A DNA stretch of 64,000 nt, taken from contig NZ_CP029463.1 of the NCBI RefSeq assembly GCF_003148385.1, positions 620,001 to 684,000 of the forward strand, read 5' to 3'. Below the pieces are notes generated by a model that worked only from the letters and a program-made list of their open reading frames with translations, did no database searches and had not been told where the DNA came from. Shown here piece after piece: positions 8,310 through 17,288 of this stretch. Position numbers and translations under genes: made by a program. Within the stretch, counting starts at the first letter, position 1, and every line of letters begins with the position of its first letter. Source of the DNA: Flavobacterium sediminis. Lineage in GTDB: Bacteria > Bacteroidota > Bacteroidia > Flavobacteriales > Flavobacteriaceae.

Positions 8310-9059
8310 TTATTCGACATTTCGAGCCAATTTTAAAAAAACCTCGTTCATTCCGGAAACTTTAAACTGCTCTTTGAGCTTTTTCGGAGTGTCCAAAGCT
8401 TCAATTTTTCCGTCCACCATAATAGACACTCTGGTGCAATATTCAGCTTCGTCCATGTAGTGTGTCGTTACAAAAATAGTGGTTCCGTTATGGGCTTCTT
8501 CGTCAATCATTTCCCAAAATTGTCTGCGGGTTATAGGATCTACTCCCCCGGTGGGTTCGTCCAGAAAAACAATTTTAGGTTCGTGTAACAAAGCCACTGA
8601 GAAAGCCAGTTTTTGTTTCCATCCCAAAGGCAATTGCCCTACTCTTTCGTCTGCCACGTTTTCCATATCCAGTCTTTTAATCAGTTCAACTGTTTTCTCC
8701 TGAATGAGTTTTGGTTTTAAGCCGTATATCCCACCGAAAAAACGAATATTTTCTTTAATAGTCAGATCGTCATACAGCGAAAATCGCTGGCTCATGTAGC
8801 CAATATTTTTCTTTACTTCATTAGCATCCTTAGCTACATTAAATCCTGCTACGACCGCAGTCCCGGAAGTTGGTCTTGAAATTCCGATCAACATTTTCAT
8901 GGCTGTAGTTTTTCCGGCTCCGTTAGCACCTAAGAAACCGAATATCTCTCCTTTTTTCACTTCAAAAGAGATTCCTTTCACAGCTGTAAAATCACCGAAT
9001 TGCTTGGTTAGATTTTCGACCTGAATGATAGTATCTTGTTCCATAAGCTTATTCTTCAT
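8310..9059 (-). CDS. ABC exporter ATPase, second half of a split YbhF-like ATPase
   Basis: A 249-residue nucleotide-binding domain: Walker A GANGAGKTT near 43-51, Walker B IVFLDEPTGG near 160, H-loop TTHYMDEAEYC. The signature motif is degenerate: the usual LSGG is replaced by LPLGWKQ. Its partner ATPase has a normal LSGG. In E. coli YbhF both domains are in one chain, whereas here they are two genes overlapping by 11 nt. A later start at Met6 is possible. Confidence 0.88.
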   Translation of the reverse strand: MKNKLMEQDTIIQVENLTKQFGDFTAVKGISFEVKKGEIFGFLGANGAGKTTAMKMLIGISRPTSGTAVVAGFNVAKDANEVKKNIGYMSQRFSLYDDLTIKENIRFFGGIYGLKPKLIQEKTVELIKRLDMENVADERVGQLPLGWKQKLAFSVALLHEPKIVFLDEPTGGVDPITRRQFWEMIDEEAHNGTTIFVTTHYMDEAEYCTRVSIMVDGKIEALDTPKKLKEQFKVSGMNEVFLKLARNVE

Positions 9060-9954
9060 CTGAATTTATGAACACATCTTCTATACTTGCTTTAATCCGG
9101 CGTATACTGAAATTATAATGTCCTTTTTGATCCAGATACTGCTGTAAATCTTCTGTTTTAAACCGAGGGTCATTATTGATATAATGAATACTCTCTCCGA
9201 AAGAAAACACACTTTTAGTTTCCGGAAACTGTTTCAGATCCTGAAGCAATAAATACATATTCTCAGCGATTACTTCGTAGATGATCGGTTCAAAAGTTTG
9301 CACAATATTTTCCGGTGTATCTATTTTGAAAATCTTTCCGTTTCGGATAAAAGCTATTCTATCACAAAGTGACGCTTCGTCCATATAGGGGGTAGAGACT
9401 AAAATAGTAATGTTTTGCTTTTTTAATCGTTTGAGCATTTCCCAGAACTCTTTTCTCGATACCGGATCCACACCGGTTGTCGGTTCATCTAAAAACAGTA
9501 CTTCAGGTGCATGAATCAAAGCACAGCACAACGCCAGTTTTTGCTTCATTCCACCAGATAAATCTTTGGCTCTTCTGTCTTTAAAAGGTTCTATCTGAAC
9601 ATAAATATCTTTAATTAAATCGTAGTTTTCTTCTATGGTCGTTCCGAAAATCGTAGCAAAAAAGGTTAAATTCTCCTCTACAGTCAAATCCTGATACAAG
9701 GAAAATCTTCCGGGCATATACCCTACACGGTTACGAATGGTTTTGTATTTTTTTTCCACATCAAAACCAACAACAGAAGCTTGTCCGTTCTGCGGCACTA
9801 AAAGAGTGGTTAAAATTCTAAAAAGCGTTGTTTTTCCGGCTCCGTCAGGACCGATAAGACCAAATAGCTCACCACTTTTCACCTCAAAAGAAACATCCTG
9901 AAGTGCCTGAACATTTTTAAATTTTTTAGAAATATTTTGAACGACAATGCTCAT
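9049..9954 (-). CDS. ABC exporter ATPase, first half of a split YbhF-like ATPase
   Basis: A 301-residue ATPase with Walker A GPDGAGKTTLF near 34, canonical signature LSGGMKQKLAL near 138, Walker B VLFLDEPTTG, and an extra C-terminal domain of about 80 residues after residue 220 (YEVIAENMYLLLQDL onward). The Asp after the Walker A Gly-Pro (GPDGAGK) is typical of this exporter class. It lies 1 nt after the HlyD adaptor gene and overlaps the next ATPase. Confidence 0.88.
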   Translation of the reverse strand: MSIVVQNISKKFKNVQALQDVSFEVKSGELFGLIGPDGAGKTTLFRILTTLLVPQNGQASVVGFDVEKKYKTIRNRVGYMPGRFSLYQDLTVEENLTFFATIFGTTIEENYDLIKDIYVQIEPFKDRRAKDLSGGMKQKLALCCALIHAPEVLFLDEPTTGVDPVSRKEFWEMLKRLKKQNITILVSTPYMDEASLCDRIAFIRNGKIFKIDTPENIVQTFEPIIYEVIAENMYLLLQDLKQFPETKSVFSFGESIHYINNDPRFKTEDLQQYLDQKGHYNFSIRRIKASIEDVFINSDEE

Positions 9955-9955
9955 T

Positions 9956-10846
9956 TTATTCTTGTTTTAACCAAACTTCTGCCGGCATTCCTATTTTCAG
10001 ACTTCCGTCATTTTTTACCAAAACTTTTACCGCATAGACCAGGTTCACACGTTCTTCTTTCGTTTGGATGATCTTAGGCGTAAATTCTGCATTCGAAGCG
10101 ATCCATGAAATCGTACCGCTGTAGTCTTTCATCCCGTCTTCAACATCAATCTTCACATTTACTTTCTGACCTATTTTCAGCTGTGGCAATTGCTTCTCTC
10201 CTACATAAACCCTTAATGTCAGTTGTGAAACATCGGCTATTTTATACAATGGTTTTCCAAAAGCCGTTACTTCACCCGGTTCAACATACTTGGCTAAAAC
10301 AGTCCCGTTTATCGGGTTTACGACTTTGCTCTTCTCAATTTGATCGTTGATTTTAGCTACCTGCACTGCTACCGATTTTACTTCATTTACTATCGGTCTA
10401 TTTTGCGTTTTAACATTTGTTATCTGCTCATTCAACACATTTACCTTCCCGTCAATTTCGTCGACCTGTCTTTGCGTCGCCGCCTTTTCCGCAAACATAT
10501 CGTGTATCCGTTTCTGCTCGATCAATGTGGTCTTAAGTTGTTCCTGTAAAACTTTTTCTTGTGTAGAGACTACTGCTGTTTTTGAGGCAACGGTATTCTG
10601 TGTTGCTTTGAGTTGTTCTTTGGCAAAATATAACTGAAGCGTATCTATCAGTCCTACTTGCTCGTTTGCTTTTAAAACATCACCCTCATCTAATTTTAAA
10701 GATTCTATTTTTCCGTTTGCTTCTGCCGAAACGGTTACTTCTGTTGCTTCAAAGTTTCCGTAAGCATCAGCTTCATCAGCACCATTCCCGCAAGCTAAAA
10801 GACTAAAAACCGGCAGTAAAAACAGTATTTTTCTCATTGATTTCAT
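9956..10846 (-). CDS. HlyD/YbhG-like periplasmic adaptor, lipoprotein
   Basis: A 296-residue adaptor with lipobox LLACGNG (Cys19), a lipoyl half (EANGKIESLKLDEGDVL) near 42-60, a long coiled-coil hairpin from about 75 to 165 with many Gln and Lys, then the second lipoyl half (NPINGTVLAKYVEPGEVT) and a beta-barrel. It would connect the ABC permeases to the TolC protein encoded just upstream (2 nt gap). Confidence 0.9.
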   Translation of the reverse strand: MKSMRKILFLLPVFSLLACGNGADEADAYGNFEATEVTVSAEANGKIESLKLDEGDVLKANEQVGLIDTLQLYFAKEQLKATQNTVASKTAVVSTQEKVLQEQLKTTLIEQKRIHDMFAEKAATQRQVDEIDGKVNVLNEQITNVKTQNRPIVNEVKSVAVQVAKINDQIEKSKVVNPINGTVLAKYVEPGEVTAFGKPLYKIADVSQLTLRVYVGEKQLPQLKIGQKVNVKIDVEDGMKDYSGTISWIASNAEFTPKIIQTKEERVNLVYAVKVLVKNDGSLKIGMPAEVWLKQE

Positions 10847-10848
10847 GT

Positions 10849-12093
10849 TTAGTTTCCTTTAATTACATTATAATTTGCTTTTGTTAAAGCTAATTGTACT
10901 TCGTGTATTTTTTTAGTGTTCTTAGCATCAAAAAGATTAGTTACCTCGACTAAATAATCGGCAGTTGTAATAACACCATGCTTCATTTGCGCTTCGGATG
11001 CCTGAGCTATTTCAGTTCTCAAGTCAATTATTTCTTCATCACTTTGCAATAACGCTTCTGCTTTTTGTATCTCTTTTTCTGTTTCCTGCAACTGACTTTT
11101 TTGATTCAGTTCAAAAGTTTCTTGTTCTGTTGAGACAATATTTTTAGCAATATCCAATACTTTCTTATCGGTTTTGGTTTTGTTCCAATCGAATACATTC
11201 CAATTCAATTTCAGACCGGTCATATAAAAAGTTTCGAAGGAATTTTTAAGCATATTCAAACCCGGATTACCATAACCTAACTGTGCAAAAGCAGAAATCT
11301 TAGGAAATCTTGATTTAGTGATTACTTTTTTAGTAAAATCTAATTGTTCGGACTGTAAATTGAATAACGTAATTTCCGGACGAATACCTTCGACACTTTG
11401 TGTTGACTCTGTCGGAATTTCAAATTGTGAATCCGTAGAAATTGAAATTCCTGTAAGCAACTTCAGGGTTTCGATATTCTTTTGTTTATCGGCATTGAGT
11501 TCTATTATCTGTTGGTTTATTTTCAATACCTCAGCTTGTAAAACCTGTTCTGATGACGGTAACAATGCGCCATGTTTTACGCCTACTTTTACTTCTTCTA
11601 TTCTTTTTTGCAACCATTCTTTTTTGGCTTGTAACAATAAAACCCGTTCCTGTAACAACAATACTGTAAAATAGAGTTGGTTTACTTTTGCCTTAAGCTG
11701 ATACAAGGTCACAGCCACTTGCTGTTGCGCTACTTTAGTTTGCGCTTGTTTCAGGTTGGCATTCGCTTTTACAAAACCTCCGTTATATAATAACTGATAG
11801 GCATCTAACGTCGCTTTGTATTGATCTTTGTTCAACGGATCTACCGTAACACCCGGTAATGAAATCGGCATCTTAGTTACATCTGATTGATACGTTGCCT
11901 GTGCATTTACATCAAGCTTGGGCAATTTTGCTTTATTAATAGAGCTTGTCTCTAATTCTCCTTTTTCAGCCAAAAGCTCGTATTGAGATGCTACCGGATA
12001 ATTTTTCTCTACCTCATCGTAGCAATTTCTGAGGCTCACTTTTTCTTGCGCCAGAGTAAAAAAAGGAACCAATAGCAACAGGTATCTTTTCAT
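10849..12093 (-). CDS. TolC-family outer membrane protein of the ABC exporter
   Basis: A 414-residue OEP family protein. The signal peptide ends near FFTLAQ (residue 16). Two repeat halves of long amphipathic helices are visible (KAKVNQLYFTVLLLQ near 135 and SQLQETEKEIQKAEA near 330). The start overlaps the TetR stop by 4 nt, so regulator and exporter are translated as one unit. It is a distant paralogue of the TolC at the left end of the window, and serves a different pump. Confidence 0.9.
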   Translation of the reverse strand: MKRYLLLLVPFFTLAQEKVSLRNCYDEVEKNYPVASQYELLAEKGELETSSINKAKLPKLDVNAQATYQSDVTKMPISLPGVTVDPLNKDQYKATLDAYQLLYNGGFVKANANLKQAQTKVAQQQVAVTLYQLKAKVNQLYFTVLLLQERVLLLQAKKEWLQKRIEEVKVGVKHGALLPSSEQVLQAEVLKINQQIIELNADKQKNIETLKLLTGISISTDSQFEIPTESTQSVEGIRPEITLFNLQSEQLDFTKKVITKSRFPKISAFAQLGYGNPGLNMLKNSFETFYMTGLKLNWNVFDWNKTKTDKKVLDIAKNIVSTEQETFELNQKSQLQETEKEIQKAEALLQSDEEIIDLRTEIAQASEAQMKHGVITTADYLVEVTNLFDAKNTKKIHEVQLALTKANYNVIKGN

Positions 12094-12683
12094 CGTTTTA
12101 TAGCATTAATAATTTGTTCGGTAATGTGTTTTTTTCGTTCTTCTAATAAGACCTCAAATTCTTCTTCTGAAATCTCTAAAATTCCTTTAACCAGAGTTTG
12201 TGCCGCAAAAGGAAAGACAGTCATGGAAAAAATATCGAGCAACAACTGTTTCGGATTCATCTTTTTTATGATTCCTTGCTCCATTTCTTCCTGAACTTGT
12301 TTGATTAATTTGATAGGATTTGGCCTTGCTTCATTTGACAAAACTTCTTTAACAAATTGCGGATTGTTATTCATTTCCTGAATAATAAAAGCCGGTAAAA
12401 ACCTGTTCTTCTTCACAAATGAAATATAATTCTCCGTAAACTTTTCAATCTTCACAAAAAGCGAATCCGATGAATTAAAAATTTCATTCATCTGGGGAGC
12501 AATCTGATAAAAAGCATTTAAAAATACAGCTTTAAAAAGCTGCTCTTTACTTCTAAAAAAATAATGCAGCATCGCTTTGTTGATCCCGGCTTCATCTGCA
12601 ATTTCCTGCATTCTGGCACCCGCAAATCCTTTCTGCTGAAACACAGTCCGTGCAGCATTAAATATTTTCTCTTCAGTTGTCAT
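12090..12683 (-). CDS. TetR-family repressor of the ABC exporter operon
   Basis: A 197-residue regulator. The N-terminal HTH covers about residues 5-50, with EIADEAGINKAMLHYFF as the recognition segment. The rest is a helical ligand-binding domain with a Met/Phe-rich core. It is the first gene of the operon, so it likely represses its own transcription along with the exporter. CecR (YbiH) plays this role for the ybh genes in E. coli. A near-perfect inverted repeat lies 12 bp before the start codon. The inducer is unknown. Confidence 0.9.
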   Translation of the reverse strand: MTTEEKIFNAARTVFQQKGFAGARMQEIADEAGINKAMLHYFFRSKEQLFKAVFLNAFYQIAPQMNEIFNSSDSLFVKIEKFTENYISFVKKNRFLPAFIIQEMNNNPQFVKEVLSNEARPNPIKLIKQVQEEMEQGIIKKMNPKQLLLDIFSMTVFPFAAQTLVKGILEISEEEFEVLLEERKKHITEQIINAIKR

Positions 12684-12695
12684 TAACTGTTTAGT

Positions 12696-12744
12696 TTAAC
12701 CATTTGGTTAACAAAAATACTAAAAAAAAGTAAACAAGCTCAAA
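12696..12744 (-). promoter_or_regulatory. TetR operator and promoter of the exporter operon
   Basis: TTAACCA-TT-TGGTTAA at 12696-12711 is a perfect 7-bp inverted repeat with a 2-bp centre, of the kind bound by TetR dimers. Directly upstream on the minus strand lies TATTTTTG (12712-12719, full -7 match) and TTTG at 12741-12744 (possible -33, 21-bp spacer). The operator therefore covers the transcription start, which suits repression. Confidence 0.72.
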
Positions 12745-12758
12745 GTGAAGTTGTTTAC
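12721..12758 (-). terminator. Rho-independent terminator of cydAB
   Basis: On the minus strand an 8-bp stem (12751-12758 with 12730-12737), 13-nt loop and a run of nine T. It follows the cydB stop by about 10 nt. It overlaps the upstream part of the TetR promoter. Confidence 0.85.
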
Positions 12759-12768
12759 TTCTTATTTT

Positions 12769-13845
12769 TTAATGTTCGCCGTAGCCTACGTCATCCATTT
12801 TTCCTTTAAATACACGGTATTGTACTACCATATAAATTAACACCAAAACCAAAGCTACAAAGAACCATGCCATTCCCATAGACAAACCGTATTCGTGAGC
12901 CGCTACATTTTCAACGGTCAATGACGGATTGATCTCATTCGTTGATGGCAATAATTTAGGAAAAATTGAAGCCACCGTTGAAGACAAGCCGCCTAACAAA
13001 AACAAGGTTGAAAATAAAAACCCATAACCGTCTTTTTTGAAACTTTTTACTTTGAACAAACCAAACAAGCCAGTAAAAGTAATAGCCGGCAAAACCCAAA
13101 GAAACGGATATTGTATAAAATTATGAAAAGGTTGCGGTTCAATAATGTGCCAGATCAATAATGATGCAATCACTAACGCAAACAAAACAAAATTCAGTTT
13201 AAAAACAACATCTTTTAATTTGGTGTTCAATTCCGAATTGGTTTTAAAGATAATCCAATTGGCTCCGTGAATGGTCAAAGCCACAACAGCAATAACGCCT
13301 AACATCAGTGTAAACCAATCAATAATTCCTAAATGTTCTGCTTGCGGACTGAAGCTTTCATTCCATAAAGGTAAAAAGAAATAATGTGCTTCCTGCGTTG
13401 CAACACCATTTTCAACCATTCCTAAATTTACACCTCTGACTACATTCCCCAGAGCTGCTCCGAAGAACAAGGCTAACAATAAACTGGCAATTCCGAAAGC
13501 TTTATCCCAGATAGCTTCCCACATCGGATGATGTATCTGACCTCTCAATTCTAAACCTATAGCTCTAAAGATCAGCAACCATAACACCATCATCAAAGGG
13601 AGATAGAATCCACTGAAAGAAGAAGCGTATAAGGTTGGAAAAGCGAAGAACAACACCCCTCCTGCCGCTATAAGCCAGACTTCATTGGCGTCCCAAAACG
13701 GGCCGATAGCATTAGTTATTGCTTTTTTATCTTTTTCCGTCTTTGCAAAAAACAAATGAATAATTCCTGCTCCGAAATCATAACCGTCTAAAACAACATA
13801 AACGGCTAACATTGCGACTAATATAATATACCAAAAATATTCCAT
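12769..13845 (-). CDS. cydB: Cytochrome bd ubiquinol/menaquinol oxidase subunit II
   Basis: A 358-residue protein with about eight or nine TM helices. The N-terminus is typical of CydB (LDGYDFGAGIIHLF, then IGPFWDANEVWLIAAGG near 47-63). CydB pairs with CydA and stabilises the di-heme site; it holds no catalytic haem ligand itself. The gene begins 3 nt after cydA. No cydX-like ORF was seen after it; the next element is the terminator. Confidence 0.96.
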   Translation of the reverse strand: MEYFWYIILVAMLAVYVVLDGYDFGAGIIHLFFAKTEKDKKAITNAIGPFWDANEVWLIAAGGVLFFAFPTLYASSFSGFYLPLMMVLWLLIFRAIGLELRGQIHHPMWEAIWDKAFGIASLLLALFFGAALGNVVRGVNLGMVENGVATQEAHYFFLPLWNESFSPQAEHLGIIDWFTLMLGVIAVVALTIHGANWIIFKTNSELNTKLKDVVFKLNFVLFALVIASLLIWHIIEPQPFHNFIQYPFLWVLPAITFTGLFGLFKVKSFKKDGYGFLFSTLFLLGGLSSTVASIFPKLLPSTNEINPSLTVENVAAHEYGLSMGMAWFFVALVLVLIYMVVQYRVFKGKMDDVGYGEH

Positions 13846-13848
13846 GAC

Positions 13849-15180
13849 TTAGTGTGTTTGAGGATGAGGTCCTTTTCTGATTATTTTTCCGGCTAATATT
13901 AAAAATAGCATTCCTAACAACAGGTATAAACCTATAAAGCCTAAGAAGGTAAACAAGGTATTACCTGATGATACTGTAGGAGATGCTCCGGCATTTGTTC
14001 GCATCAAATTATAAACCAACCAAGGCTGACGCCCTAATTCAGCAGTATACCATCCGGTTGTATTCGCTATATAAGGAAAAGGCATAGCAAACATAAACGC
14101 CCACAATAACCACTTGGTTTCAAACAGTTTTTTCCGAAACAATTGGACAAGCGCTAAAAACATCATTCCGATAAAGATAGTTCCTAAGCCTACCATAATA
14201 TGATATCCGTAATACAGACCTGATATATTGGTCGGATAGTTTTCTTCCGGAAATTCATTTAATCCTTTTACTTCCTGATCCCAATTTCCATAGGTCAGAA
14301 AACTTAAAATATTAGGAACAGCAATTTTATTGTCTAATTTTTTATTCTGAACATCAGGCTGACCGATCAATACAATTTCAGACCCTCCTTCTTCAGTATG
14401 GAAGATCCCTTCCATAGCGGCAAAAGTAACTGGTTGGTGTTTTACCACATTTTTTGCCAGCAAATCACCTGTAGGCATAGCCACTATCATTGAAGATATC
14501 AAACCGAAAATCACTCCTGTTTTAACGAACATTTTGCCGAATGCAAGATTCTTTTTACTTAAGATATAAAAAGCTCCTATTCCGGTAACTACAAATGAAC
14601 TGGTTACAATTGAAGCTGCCTGATTGTGTAAATAAGAAGGCCAAAGCCAAGGGTTGGTAAATAATGCTCCGAAATTATTGAGTACAAATTTACCATTGGC
14701 TAAAATTTCATATCCTACCGGATTTTGCATCCAGGAATGCGTTGCGATAATTAAAAAACCGCTCATCCAGGAACCTAAGAACACCAGAAAACCGGTTAAA
14801 AAGTGAAGTTTATGTCCTAAGAGCTTTTCACCGAACAAAAACAATCCCAGAAATGAAGATTCCAGGAAAAAAGAGAACATCCCTTCCATAGCGAGCGTTT
14901 GTCCTATGATTCCTCCTGTTAACTCGGAGAATTTCGCCCAGTTTGTTCCAAACTGAAATTCCATAGGGATTCCGGTAACAACTCCCATCGCAAAGTTCAA
15001 TGCAAAAATCCGCATCCAAAATTTGGCGGCATCGTTGTACTCTTCATTATGGGTTTTTAGAAATTTCCACTTAAAGTACACAATGAGTAAGGACAAGCCC
15101 ATGGTTAATTGTGGAAACAAGTAATGAAATGTGACTGTAAATGCAAATTGCATTCTGTCATAAAATAGCATTTCTTCCAT
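13849..15180 (-). CDS. cydA: Cytochrome bd oxidase subunit I
   Basis: A 443-residue quinol oxidase subunit that reduces O2 to water with high affinity. Visible features are His19 (haem ligand in TFHYLFPQ), GWYTAELGRQPW near 380 (quinol-site motif GWxxxExGRQPW), FLESSFLGLFLFG with conserved Glu near 105, and a short Q-loop, in line with the 440-450 residue length. The promoter holds a Crp/Fnr-like site, which suits induction at low oxygen. The upstream region also carries a 16-bp inverted repeat. Confidence 0.97.
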   Translation of the reverse strand: MEEMLFYDRMQFAFTVTFHYLFPQLTMGLSLLIVYFKWKFLKTHNEEYNDAAKFWMRIFALNFAMGVVTGIPMEFQFGTNWAKFSELTGGIIGQTLAMEGMFSFFLESSFLGLFLFGEKLLGHKLHFLTGFLVFLGSWMSGFLIIATHSWMQNPVGYEILANGKFVLNNFGALFTNPWLWPSYLHNQAASIVTSSFVVTGIGAFYILSKKNLAFGKMFVKTGVIFGLISSMIVAMPTGDLLAKNVVKHQPVTFAAMEGIFHTEEGGSEIVLIGQPDVQNKKLDNKIAVPNILSFLTYGNWDQEVKGLNEFPEENYPTNISGLYYGYHIMVGLGTIFIGMMFLALVQLFRKKLFETKWLLWAFMFAMPFPYIANTTGWYTAELGRQPWLVYNLMRTNAGASPTVSSGNTLFTFLGFIGLYLLLGMLFLILAGKIIRKGPHPQTH

Positions 15181-15193
15181 GATAATTAATTTT

Positions 15194-15304
15194 GCACAAA
15201 TTTCAGGTGTTTACATCTTTTTAACTGTAACAACCATTACAAAAATGTGTTAAATTTTACAGTCGAAAAGTTACGAAAAATTTCTCGTACACCTGAAATT
15301 TTGC
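15194..15304. repeat. Long-spaced inverted repeat upstream of cydA
   Basis: The 13-mer at 15198-15210 (AAATTTCAGGTGT) is matched by its exact reverse complement at 15289-15301. With one single-base gap the match extends by a further 3 bp on the outer side. The left arm overlaps the predicted cydA -7 element, and the 78-bp interior holds the Crp/Fnr-like site. Function is unknown. Confidence 0.7.
15197..15240 (-). promoter_or_regulatory. Crp/Fnr-like site plus -7 element for cydAB
   Basis: GTAAC-AACC-ATTAC at 15227-15240 (one mismatch) and minus-strand GAAATTTG at 15197-15204 (one mismatch to TAnnTTTG). The centres are 33.0 bp apart. The weak -7 element is what one expects at an activator-dependent promoter. 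The site edge is 47 bp before the start codon. Confidence 0.64.
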
Positions 15305-15334
15305 TTTAGTAAAATACTTACTTCTTAATATTTT

Positions 15335-16933
15335 TTAATTTTTAATAACCTTATGTGTTACAAAAAATTTATTATCAAAAATCAATGTAAGCATAACAAC
15401 CTGATCATTAGGTGACTCCAGGTCAAAACTCATCGAATTATTTCCCGGTTGAAAATCAGTAATAATACCGTCAGAAATTATCTTACCGTCAATCGACATG
15501 ACTAAGTATTCCAGTGATGCTGCATAAGGAGCATTAAAAGTCAGTTTAACCACATCTCCGTTTGTCGGATTCGGATATACTTTAAAAGTAAAAGGATTAC
15601 TTCCGTCGATACCGGAAACTGATAAGGTCGGATTGTACACCAATTTGACTTCATAAATTGAAGTATCCGCAGAAGTCAGATCGGTTTGATTATCTGTAAA
15701 TGCCGATACAGAAGAGGTTAAAATTCCACCGTACAAATGACCGATCACAAACTCATTTGCAGTAATATTAGCCAATTGAATAACTTCATTCGTATAATGC
15801 GGCAAGGTTTTATTCGGAATGAACTCTGCTCCCGAACCTTTTAAAGCCGGCATTTCAACAGGTAATTGGTATTCTTCCAGCGTTCCGTCCGTTAATCTTG
15901 AAACCCTGCTGATGGTCTTTACAAAAGGAACTGTATCATCCTGTATCAATGTCCCGTTTTGATAATAATATTGACTCATTCCGCCAAAAAACAGACTGTG
16001 CATCTCGTTTAAGGTCGCATTATAAAGCCCTACACTTCCGCTATGATAATTACTCAAATACTGATTAAATTGTGTTTGCGGAATATAACCGCCGGCTTTA
16101 ATGTCTACAGGATACAAAAACGGTAAATCGACACTGATCTGGAAAACTCCTGACGAAATAGTATAGCCTAATTCACCATCAGGAAAAACCTGAGGAACTA
16201 AATTATAATCACGACGATGTAAATGAGTAGCATCCGATATCTCTGTATAATTTGAAATACTGAGTTGTGTTCCTGAGTTGTCAATTTGAAATTTTCTGAT
16301 AGCATTAGAATAGGTTTGCGTAAATGAAGGACCGTTCATAGGATTGTACCTTCCGTCAAAACGATGTCCTCCTACCAAATAAAAATCCGTTCCTATTTTT
16401 CCTAACTGTCCTCCGGTTATAGCAAATTCAGGCGCTGTAATTTGTTTAAAATAAGGACTAATTGATGTATTATTAACAATAGCTGTTATTAATCCGGGAA
16501 CATCTACAGCAGTTAATTTATCATGTGTGATATGGTCATTGGCAGAAGTAGCAAAAGCATAACCGCCGATAATGTATAATGTATCTCCATCTTGGTAGAA
16601 ATTCATATTAGTCGATTGCAATTGTTCTTGTAAACCTGTCGGCAATACATTTACAGAGGCACTCCAAAACTGATTGGCAGTAGGATCCACCACATAAAGA
16701 TCCGTATTATTCTGGTTTTCCGGAAAAGCATTAAAAGGTTGGCGTGCATGGATTCCGTCTTTTCTTCCACCAACGATCAACCATTTGCCGTTATGTTGTC
16801 CAAAAGCGTAAGAATGCAATCCCGGTAATCCTGTTACTGTAACAGGTGTTAAAACCACGTCATACGGGAACGTACTTTGAGAGTGTACTGACTGCAACAG
16901 CGCCAGCACAAGAATAAAATATATTTTTTTCAT
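15335..16933 (-). CDS. Kelch-type beta-propeller protein with T9SS sorting domain
   Basis: A 532-residue secreted protein. The signal peptide ends at SVHSQ (residue 19). The body has kelch-like blades with VGG/IGG strands: GKWLIVGGRKDG near 50, LYIIGGYAF near 120, FYLVGGHRFDG near 185, LFFGGMSQYY near 315. The last 80 residues (FTFKVYPNPTNGDVV onward) form a type A T9SS sorting domain, so the protein is exported across the outer membrane or bound to the surface. It is last in a four-gene operon with a thioredoxin, which is an unusual partner for a surface protein. Confidence 0.85.
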   Translation of the reverse strand: MKKIYFILVLALLQSVHSQSTFPYDVVLTPVTVTGLPGLHSYAFGQHNGKWLIVGGRKDGIHARQPFNAFPENQNNTDLYVVDPTANQFWSASVNVLPTGLQEQLQSTNMNFYQDGDTLYIIGGYAFATSANDHITHDKLTAVDVPGLITAIVNNTSISPYFKQITAPEFAITGGQLGKIGTDFYLVGGHRFDGRYNPMNGPSFTQTYSNAIRKFQIDNSGTQLSISNYTEISDATHLHRRDYNLVPQVFPDGELGYTISSGVFQISVDLPFLYPVDIKAGGYIPQTQFNQYLSNYHSGSVGLYNATLNEMHSLFFGGMSQYYYQNGTLIQDDTVPFVKTISRVSRLTDGTLEEYQLPVEMPALKGSGAEFIPNKTLPHYTNEVIQLANITANEFVIGHLYGGILTSSVSAFTDNQTDLTSADTSIYEVKLVYNPTLSVSGIDGSNPFTFKVYPNPTNGDVVKLTFNAPYAASLEYLVMSIDGKIISDGIITDFQPGNNSMSFDLESPNDQVVMLTLIFDNKFFVTHKVIKN

Positions 16934-16943
16934 CTTGTTGTAA

Positions 16944-17288
16944 TTATTGATTAATAGTATGTTTGTAAAGAGAATTACAACAACTTTTTAGGCGGTCGCC
17001 AGATGAAATTTTGAACGGGGTTGGTAAGGAAAGTGTATAAAAGAACTGACTTTGTTTTTGGGAATAAACCATATACAGGTGTTCTTCTAACTCTAATTTC
17101 ATTTCTTTGACGCATTGAACAGAGCTAAAATTCAAATCTGCAATAAATTTACCCATTTCACACGTTGTTCCCTGATAACTACACTCCAGATCATTCATTG
17201 CACTAAATTGCAACTTAAGCGCTCTGACAGAAGGCAAAAGTGTAATTATAAAAAGATAGGGTACTACTATGTAAATCCAGAATCTCAA
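16944..17288 (-). CDS. Small membrane-anchored Cys-containing protein, unknown
   Basis: A 114-residue protein with one N-terminal TM (WIYIVVPYLFIITLL) and a periplasmic part. It has six cysteines: ECSYQGTTC near 35-43, VQC near 58 and SCC near 102. I do not recognise a family. The TM followed by a short region and then paired cysteines is loosely like the divergent protein at 17918-18301, though the similarity is too weak to call homology. It overlaps the thioredoxin gene by 4 nt and precedes the kelch gene by 10 nt, so a redox or metal role is possible (inference). Confidence 0.72.
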   Translation of the reverse strand: MRFWIYIVVPYLFIITLLPSVRALKLQFSAMNDLECSYQGTTCEMGKFIADLNFSSVQCVKEMKLELEEHLYMVYSQKQSQFFYTLSLPTPFKISSGDRLKSCCNSLYKHTINQ

